Assembly (NCBI GenBank): GCA_030148085.1
Contig: JASBUF010000055.1
Coordinates: forward strand, 1 to 40,397
Reading direction: 5' to 3'
Length of the DNA: 40,397 nucleotides
Source: Methylophaga sp.
Lineage (GTDB): Bacteria; Pseudomonadota; Gammaproteobacteria; Nitrosococcales; Methylophagaceae
Positions 34,832-40,397 of this stretch are shown here, piece after piece; position 1 is the first letter of the stretch; every line of letters begins with the position of its first letter. The notes beneath the pieces were generated by a model. That model had not been told where the DNA came from and did not search any database. It saw only the letters and a list, made by a program, of their open reading frames with translations. The position numbers and the translations under genes are program-made.

Positions 34832-36291
34832 TATTCGGCCTCCGCAAACGGTGAATCATCAACAATCCAGGTATCCTTACTACCACCGCCTTGTGAAGAG
34901 TTCACCACCAGCGATCCTTCCACCAAGGCCACCCGAGTTAAACCGCCCGGCGTCACATAGACTGAATTACCCGAAAGAATAAACGGCCGTAAATCGACAT
35001 GGCGTGGCGCTATCGTGTCGCCACAACTGGTAGGTGACACCGATAAATTCAACGTTGGCTGAGCAATATAGTTAGTCGGGTTTTCCACTAGCAGCTTACG
35101 AAACTCGTTCACTTTCTCTTCACTGGCATGAGGGCCGACCAACATGCCATACCCGCCGGACTCATTAGCAGGCTTGACGACCAGCTCCGGTAAATGTGCC
35201 AGAACATGCTCAAGTTGTTCCGGATCACCGCACAGCCAGGTGGGCACATTGTCGATAACCGGGGTTTCATTCAGGTAGTAACGGATCATCTCAGGCACAT
35301 AGGCATATATCACTTTGTCATCGGCAACACCACACCCCGGTGCATTAGCAATCGCAACTTTGCCCGCCCGCCATGAGCGCATGATTCCCGGTACACCGAG
35401 TATTGAATCCGGTCGAAAAGCCTCTGGATCAATAAAGTCATCATCAATACGGCGATAAATCACATCCACCCGCTCTAAGCCGTAGATGGTTTTCATATAG
35501 ACATAATCATCGGCCCCCACCAGCAGATCAGAACCTTCCAGTAAAATAAGGCCTGCTTGCTGAGCCAGAAACGCGTGCTCGTAATAGGCTGAGTTGAAGA
35601 CACCGGGAGTCAGCAGTGCAATTCGCGGACTGGAAACATCGGGCCTGAGTGAGCTCAACATCTGTGATAAGCGTTCGGGATACACATCAACCGGGCTGAT
35701 ATTGAGCAGGCGGAATAATTCAGGAAATACACGCTTGGTAGTTTTGCGATTTTCCAGCATGTAGGACACACCGGAGGGCACGCGTAGATTGTCTTCCAGC
35801 ACATACATCGTGCCATCCTGATCGCGCACCAGATCGGAGCCGCAGATATTCGCCCAAACGCCATGAGGTGGGGTCATCCCTTGGCACTGGGGCCGATAGC
35901 CTTTGGACTTGTAGACGACATCTTCGGGAATAATGCCATCTTTGATGATAGCGGCCTCGTTATAGATGTCCTGAATGAACTGATTTAATGCACGTATGCG
36001 CTGATTCAGCCCCTTTTCAGTGCGCTGCCACTCGGACTTGGGAATAGCTCTGGGGATAATATCAAACGGCCAGGCGCGATCAATATTGCCAGCATCACTG
36101 TAAACGGTGAAGGTGATCCCCCGCTCCAGCATTTCCATTTCCGACTCATTGACCCGCTGTCGAAATGCCTCTTGTTCCATGCCCTGCAGGTAATCCAGCA
36201 ATTTGTAACTGAAACTGCGCGGCTGATGCTGTGAATACATCAACTCATCAAAAAACCCCTCAGGGTCATAATCACGCCACATATCCTTCAT
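34831..36291 (-). CDS. circularly permuted ATP-grasp protein (type 2)
   Basis: The 486-residue protein has the features of the circularly permuted ATP-grasp family: ITFTVYSDAGNIDRAWPFDIIPRAI, the conserved VLEDNLRVPSGVSY and the C-terminal VVNSSQGGGSKDTWI. Such proteins are predicted to form peptide bonds using ATP, by analogy with gamma-glutamyl ligases. It is the first gene of a coupled three-gene unit with the alpha-E and metallopeptidase genes, and faces the Anbu gene. A purine-rich stretch (GGAGAGGTGATGC) precedes the ATG at 36291; the next Met, at residue 4, is also possible. Confidence 0.92.
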   Translation of the reverse strand: MKDMWRDYDPEGFFDELMYSQHQPRSFSYKLLDYLQGMEQEAFRQRVNESEMEMLERGITFTVYSDAGNIDRAWPFDIIPRAIPKSEWQRTEKGLNQRIRALNQFIQDIYNEAAIIKDGIIPEDVVYKSKGYRPQCQGMTPPHGVWANICGSDLVRDQDGTMYVLEDNLRVPSGVSYMLENRKTTKRVFPELFRLLNISPVDVYPERLSQMLSSLRPDVSSPRIALLTPGVFNSAYYEHAFLAQQAGLILLEGSDLLVGADDYVYMKTIYGLERVDVIYRRIDDDFIDPEAFRPDSILGVPGIMRSWRAGKVAIANAPGCGVADDKVIYAYVPEMIRYYLNETPVIDNVPTWLCGDPEQLEHVLAHLPELVVKPANESGGYGMLVGPHASEEKVNEFRKLLVENPTNYIAQPTLNLSVSPTSCGDTIAPRHVDLRPFILSGNSVYVTPGGLTRVALVEGSLVVNSSQGGGSKDTWIVDDSPFAEAE

Positions 36292-36382
36292 GCATCACCT
36301 CTCCATAATGAGGATCGATCATCGTCATACAGACTATGTGCAGCAAATCTTATGCCTCACTCTATGTAGGCAACGATAAGGC

Positions 36383-37024
36383 CTAGTGAAAGAGCATCGA
36401 CTTCACCATGCCATTGATAATACGGGCCGCATTTGCATCGCGCGTACCGCGAAAGGTCGACACCAGCATTTTCGCTTCATTAAAGGCGTTATCGATGTCT
36501 TCGCGAAACAACTGGCGGAAGCGATTGACGCCCAGAATATAAATACTGCCGGGCTGTTCGGTTTGTTGCAGAATGTCCTGCTCGGCGTCACCGTGACGGC
36601 GAGTAATAAAACGTCCCAGCAGCTGACTGTAAAGCGGAATGCCCATCATAAAGGTCAGCAATTTATTCACTTCTCTGGGGTTACGTTCCTGCCAATACTG
36701 AGCATAAGCAGAAATACGACGAAACCGGGGCCAATCCACTTCTGTTAACAAGGCTATCGGCCCAGAGGGGCTGGCACCCTCAAAAATGGTTTCGATATCG
36801 GTACAAAAGGCATGGAAATCAGGCAATGCGGCACTACTCAGGCTGCTGGAAACCAGTGCAATATCCGCTTCCAGTTCCTGTAAGGCTTGCAGTGGCGATT
36901 GATACAACTCCACTTGGGAGTGCAATTGCTGGTGCTCGTCACGCCAAAAGCGTAAGGCTTTGGCCTGAGGGTGAAACTCCGCCAGCACCGCCACTGAGGT
37001 AAACATGCCTGCGTACTCACTCAT
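36383..37024 (-). CDS. unknown soluble protein upstream of the ATP-grasp operon
   Basis: With the ATG at 37024 the protein has 213 residues (MSEYAGMFTSVAVLAEF...). A TTG 24 codons upstream is possible but unlikely. There is no signal peptide or TM. The N-terminal 90 residues look alpha/beta (VAVLAEFHPQAKALRFWRDEHQQLHSQVELYQSP); the rest is helical (NKLLTFMMGIPLYSQLLGRFI, FRQLFREDIDNAFNEAKMLV). I do not recognise it. It ends 91 bases before the ATP-grasp gene on the same strand, with no terminator between, so it may be the first gene of that operon. Confidence 0.7.
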   Translation of the reverse strand: MSEYAGMFTSVAVLAEFHPQAKALRFWRDEHQQLHSQVELYQSPLQALQELEADIALVSSSLSSAALPDFHAFCTDIETIFEGASPSGPIALLTEVDWPRFRRISAYAQYWQERNPREVNKLLTFMMGIPLYSQLLGRFITRRHGDAEQDILQQTEQPGSIYILGVNRFRQLFREDIDNAFNEAKMLVSTFRGTRDANAARIINGMVKSMLFH

Positions 37025-37107
37025 AGCTCTATTTTTAGCCGAAAAGCCCCCTTGTTTCAATGACCACAAATCGCTATGCCATGTTTCCTGCTCCAAATGA
37101 CAGGCAT

Positions 37108-37147
37108 AAAAAAACCCCGGTCACTTATCATGGCCGGGGTCTTATTA
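37108..37147 (-). terminator. rho-independent terminator of tpx
   Basis: Read on the minus strand, ACCCCGG pairs with CCGGGGT around a 13-base loop and is followed by a run of seven T. It lies seven bases after the tpx stop codon. Confidence 0.88.
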
Positions 37148-37154
37148 ACGCGTC

Positions 37155-37646
37155 TTAAGCCAGTGAGGCCAGAGCAGAAGCATAATCCGGCTCATCGGCA
37201 ATCTCAGCGACCTGCTCGGTGTAAATCACCTTACCGTTATCGATTACCACCACCGCACGTGAGCACAATTCTGCCAGTGGGCCTTCCTTGATGGTCAGGC
37301 CATAATCGTCAGCAAAGCTGGAGCGAAACGCCGACACGGCAACAACATCATCTACGCCTTCCGCGCCACAAAAACGTGACAGGGCGAATGGCAGATCTTT
37401 GGAAACACAGACAACGGTGGTGTTATCAAGCGAAGCCGCTTTTTTGTTAAATTCACGGACTGAAGTCGCACACGTCGGTGTATCAACCGATGGGAAAATG
37501 TTCAGCACGACACGGCCTGACAAATCCGACAGGTTCAGATCCGACAGATCCGTTTTGGTTAATGAAAATGCCGGCGCCTGGCTGCCGACAGCAGGTAAAT
37601 CACCTGCGGTTTGGAAAGGATTACCTTTTAACGTAACTGTAGCCAT
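37155..37646 (-). CDS. tpx: thiol peroxidase Tpx
   Basis: The ATG at 37646 was chosen because a perfect AAGGAG lies six bases upstream; the protein is then 163 residues, close to the family length. Peroxidatic Cys59 lies in [15 protein letters not shown] and resolving Cys93 in LSRFCGAEG, the 2-Cys pair typical of Tpx. It reduces hydrogen peroxide and alkyl hydroperoxides with thioredoxin. It is monocistronic, with its own terminator at 37108-37147. Confidence 0.95.
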   Translation of the reverse strand: MATVTLKGNPFQTAGDLPAVGSQAPAFSLTKTDLSDLNLSDLSGRVVLNIFPSVDTPTCATSVREFNKKAASLDNTTVVCVSKDLPFALSRFCGAEGVDDVVAVSAFRSSFADDYGLTIKEGPLAELCSRAVVVIDNGKVIYTEQVAEIADEPDYASALASLA

Positions 37647-37739
37647 AAATTTCTCCTTGGACATGTTCTGCGTTGAGTTGCATGAGACTTACATTCCGCC
37701 GTTGCAGTGTCAACAGAGAAGTCAAAACCAGGGTGAAAA

Positions 37740-38159
37740 TCAAGCCCTTGACTGCTGGTGGGCCAACAAGTGTTGATACACCCGGCGCGCATCGGCGAGG
37801 TTCTGCTTACCACGACGCACCCGTTTGTCTTCGATCATCGCAATGGCGGCAATCACTCCCATGATACTGAATAAGGTGCCGGGGATACCGCCGGACAGCC
37901 AGGCCAGATAGTTAGCTCCGACGATCAACAGCATGACCTGTATCACCATCCACTGTGAGGCCAGTTTTTCCTTGTGGCAAGTTCGGCATTTCAGATGCCA
38001 TAGATTCAGCAACTCGTCGAGTTCGTCATCATTCAGCAATTGAAGCTTATTGTAGTACTCAATACCAATGAGTTCGTCATTGTAGTTTCGAGAGACCAGA
38101 TGAATATCCTCAGCCATCGCCCGCAGTGCTGCAAAGGTATCTTGATCCCGCTCGATCAT
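37740..38159 (-). CDS. small two-helix membrane protein of unknown function
   Basis: The ATG at 38159 has AAGGAG seven bases upstream and gives 139 residues. The N-terminal 65 residues are soluble and charged, with a CxxC pair (KCRTCHKEK). Two adjacent hydrophobic segments follow (VIQVMLLIVGANYLAWLSGGIPGTLFSIMGVIAAIAMI), then a basic C-terminus. It is probably an inner-membrane hairpin with both ends in the cytosol. No family recognised. It is divergent from the ELM1-like gene, with 146 bases between. Confidence 0.75.
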   Translation of the reverse strand: MIERDQDTFAALRAMAEDIHLVSRNYNDELIGIEYYNKLQLLNDDELDELLNLWHLKCRTCHKEKLASQWMVIQVMLLIVGANYLAWLSGGIPGTLFSIMGVIAAIAMIEDKRVRRGKQNLADARRVYQHLLAHQQSRA

Positions 38160-38305
38160 AACTGCTCCTTGAAAACCTCTTCTCACTATGACCAAGCAAA
38201 AGGCAATACAACAGGGAGGAATTTCCTGTTTTTTTGCGGCGGCGATTCATAAAATTTTCATAGTTGAGATCTATAGTGACGCTCATAGCGATAGAGGTCT
38301 TCGGC

Positions 38306-39274
38306 ATGAATGCAGCACTTCAATACCCCCTGGTTATCTGGCGCATTATCGACGGCAAACCCGGCCATCAGGCGCAAACCGAAGGGCTTATCGATGCCTT
38401 GTCTAGAAAACACCGCTGCCAGAGCTTTGATATACCGCTACAGAGGTCTGTTTGTAACCTTCGAGCCCTGACGGGCGGAGAACGCTGGCCAGCAGGTCAG
38501 GCGTTGCCAAGGCCTGACTTTATCATCGGCGCTGGCCATCGCACCCACCTGTCGATGCTGGCCGCCAAACGTGTCTATGGTGGCCGTACCATCGTACTGA
38601 TGAAGCCTTCGCTGCCTGTCAGCTTGTTTGATCTGAGCCTGATTCCTGAGCATGACCAGTATCGTGGCAACAGCAGCATCCTCGAAACTCGCGGCGTGTT
38701 GAACCCGATGCAGCCACAGGGCGCACACCTTCGCAACAAAACACTGATCATGATAGGCGGCCCGTCGAAACATTTCGGCTGGCAGAGGGATGCGCTGATT
38801 GCCCAGATCATTCGTCTGTGCCGGGACAACCCGGAACAGCATTTCTGCCTGACCACCTCACGCCGAACTCCCGCTGAGTTTGTGCCAGCGCTGGAATTAC
38901 GTGCCCTAAATAACCTCAGCATCGTGCCCTTTGCCTCAACCGGCAAAGACTGGATTGCCCGACATCTTGCTGACAGCTACCGTGCCTGGATCACCGAAGA
39001 CTCCACCTCGATGGTGTACGAAGCGCTGACTGCACGGACCGCGGTTGGCATTCTGAGTATGCCGATAAAACGGGAAAACAGAGTTGCCCGCGGTGTTCAG
39101 CGTCTGATCCAGTCACAACTGGTTACCCAATTTGATGCCAGAGGCGACTACAAGGCGCTAATGCACCCGGTCAGCGGCTTTACCGAAGCCGATCGCTGCG
39201 CAGACTGGATACTCAACGCTTGGCAGCAGCCCTCGCCTGTATTGCAACCCGAATTGGCATGGCAGAACGGTTAG
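38306..39274 (+). CDS. ELM1/GtrOC1 family protein, putative nucleoside-diphospho-sugar glycosyltransferase
   Basis: The ATG at 38306 (AGAGG eight bases upstream) gives 322 residues. The opening WRIIDGKPGHQAQTEGLIDAL and the later ITEDSTSMVYEALTA are signatures of the ELM1 (DUF1022) family. It is named after a plant mitochondrial fission factor, but in bacteria it is predicted to be a glycosyltransferase-like enzyme of the GT-B fold. The next gene is a GT4 glycosyltransferase whose start lies within a few bases of this stop, so both probably act in envelope polysaccharide or lipopolysaccharide assembly. Confidence 0.85.
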   Translation: MNAALQYPLVIWRIIDGKPGHQAQTEGLIDALSRKHRCQSFDIPLQRSVCNLRALTGGERWPAGQALPRPDFIIGAGHRTHLSMLAAKRVYGGRTIVLMKPSLPVSLFDLSLIPEHDQYRGNSSILETRGVLNPMQPQGAHLRNKTLIMIGGPSKHFGWQRDALIAQIIRLCRDNPEQHFCLTTSRRTPAEFVPALELRALNNLSIVPFASTGKDWIARHLADSYRAWITEDSTSMVYEALTARTAVGILSMPIKRENRVARGVQRLIQSQLVTQFDARGDYKALMHPVSGFTEADRCADWILNAWQQPSPVLQPELAWQNG

Positions 39275-39279
39275 CTCAG

Positions 39280-40397
39280 ATGCCGCAACGCTTAACTGTA
39301 GTACAAGTGTTACCAGCACTAGAGTCTGGTGGTGTGGAGCGTGGCACGCTGGAAGTCGCTCGTTATCTGGTACAGCAGGGACACCGCTCCATCGTCATCT
39401 CGACCAGTGGCCGTCTGGTGGCTCAGCTCGAAGCGGAAGGCAGTGAACATATAGCATGGCCCATTGGTAGCAAGTCCTTACTTACACTAAGACTGATTTC
39501 ACGTCTGCGTCGTTTTCTTGCGGAGAATGACGTTGATATTGTACATGCCCGCTCGCGCTTTCCCGCCTGGATCAGTTTTCTGGCCTGGAAAAGCATGCCC
39601 GTATCTAGCCGCCCTCGCTTTATTACCACCGTACATGGCCGCTACTCGGTCAGTCCCTACAGCCGTATCATGACGCGTGGCGAGCAAGTCATCGTCGTCT
39701 CTAACATGATTCGCGACTATGTGCTCAGACACTATCCGGTTCATCAAAGCCGACTACGACTCAATTACCGGGGGGTGGATCCTGCAGCCTTTCCGTATGG
39801 CTACAAGCCCGATGAAAATTGGCTGTCTGCGTGGCATGCCCAATATCCTCAGACCCACGGTAAAACGTTACTCACATTACCTGGACGTATTACCCGCTGG
39901 AAAGGTCAGCTGGACTTTATCAAGTTTGTTGATCAGCTAAGGCACAAACATCCAGCAATCCATGGTCTGATCGTTGGTGAAATAAAAGCCGACAAAACCG
40001 GGTTTCAACAGGAGCTTGAACAGGAAATTACACGCCGGGGCTTGCAAAAGCACATTAGCTTTACCGGACACCGCCGGGATGTGCGCGAAGTCATGGCCAT
40101 CTCATCTATTGTGCTGTCTTTTTCCACCCAGGCTGAAGCCTTTGGCAGGACGACATTGGAAGCGCTCAGTCTTGGCATCCCTGTTATCGCTTATGCCCAC
40201 GGCGGTGTAGCTGAACAACTGGCCGAAATCCTGCCAGCAGGACAAGTAGCTGTAGGCGATGTCGATCATGCGAGCCAGTTAGCTGATCGCTGGTTACAGC
40301 AGGCGCCTATTATTCCGGACAGTCATCCTTTTCAGCTTGAGACCATGCTCAGAACCACCTTGGCCGTCTATCAGGATGCGCTCCGTTTACCGAGGCC
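39280..40397 (+). CDS. GT4-family glycosyltransferase, C-terminus outside window
   Basis: The frame is open from an ATG at 39280 to the right edge (372 codons). An in-frame ATG at 39259 would overlap the ELM1-like gene by 16 bases. The N-terminal domain opens VVQVLPALESGGVERGTLEVARYL, the usual first-strand and Gly loop of GT4 enzymes. The C-terminal domain has LPGRITRWKGQLDFI, GHRRDVREVM and the sugar-nucleotide site EAFGRTTLEALSLGIPVIA (EX7E type). It should transfer a sugar from a nucleotide sugar in lipopolysaccharide or capsule synthesis. Only the last residues are missing. Confidence 0.9.
   Translation, partial: MPQRLTVVQVLPALESGGVERGTLEVARYLVQQGHRSIVISTSGRLVAQLEAEGSEHIAWPIGSKSLLTLRLISRLRRFLAENDVDIVHARSRFPAWISFLAWKSMPVSSRPRFITTVHGRYSVSPYSRIMTRGEQVIVVSNMIRDYVLRHYPVHQSRLRLNYRGVDPAAFPYGYKPDENWLSAWHAQYPQTHGKTLLTLPGRITRWKGQLDFIKFVDQLRHKHPAIHGLIVGEIKADKTGFQQELEQEITRRGLQKHISFTGHRRDVREVMAISSIVLSFSTQAEAFGRTTLEALSLGIPVIAYAHGGVAEQLAEILPAGQVAVGDVDHASQLADRWLQQAPIIPDSHPFQLETMLRTTLAVYQDALRLPR

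Overview
The window reads as chromosomal DNA of a free-living, flagellated, Gram-negative gammaproteobacterium. A 23-residue PQQ precursor peptide gene (pqqA), two-subunit pyruvate carboxylase, a PomB-type sodium stator subunit and a large investment in two-component and c-di-GMP signalling suggest a marine methylotroph of the Methylophaga type. That assignment is inference from gene content; no rRNA or species marker is present. No transposase, integrase, phage gene, CRISPR array or intact tRNA was seen.

Layout. 1-2650: two secreted proteins of unknown function on the minus strand, the first cut by the window edge, then a spacer holding what looks like the 3' half of a decayed tRNA-Leu. 2651-4447: a membrane protein, a small Lys/Asp-repeat secreted protein and a glutamine amidotransferase. 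4702-13165: a signalling block with a periplasmic solute-binding protein, a 2073-residue hybrid histidine kinase carrying two more solute-binding domains, a REC-HD-GYP c-di-GMP phosphodiesterase and a convergent single-domain receiver. 13380-17307: small genes, among them a 56-residue membrane protein, a beta-barrel protein paired with an acidic/basic repeat protein, a YjfB-like protein and a solitary pqqA.

17304-21609: a LysR regulator facing a pyruvate carboxylase operon (PycR/PycA/PycB arrangement). 21613-26504: an Slp-like lipoprotein, an HDOD protein and a CHASE-PAS-PAS-GGDEF-EAL protein with a C-terminal CZB-like zinc domain, all on the minus strand. 26863-30853: PomB without PomA, then an acetolactate-synthase-like enzyme and an aldehyde dehydrogenase in one operon. 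30932-32050: a WG-repeat protein. 32166-37024: an Anbu proteasome-like peptidase convergent with a coupled minus-strand operon for a circularly permuted ATP-grasp enzyme, an alpha-E protein and a zinc metallopeptidase, with an unknown protein gene just upstream. 37155-40397: thiol peroxidase, a small membrane protein, an ELM1-like protein and a GT4 glycosyltransferase cut by the right edge.

How it fits together: the kinase/HD-GYP block, the GGDEF-EAL-CZB protein and PomB point to environmental control of motility versus attachment through c-di-GMP. Pyruvate carboxylase supplies oxaloacetate, and pqqA would support PQQ-dependent dehydrogenases such as methanol dehydrogenase. The Anbu/ATP-grasp set is the most system-like locus: a predicted peptide-ligation and proteolysis pathway whose substrate is unknown. 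Several convergent gene pairs here have no spacer or overlap at their stop codons.
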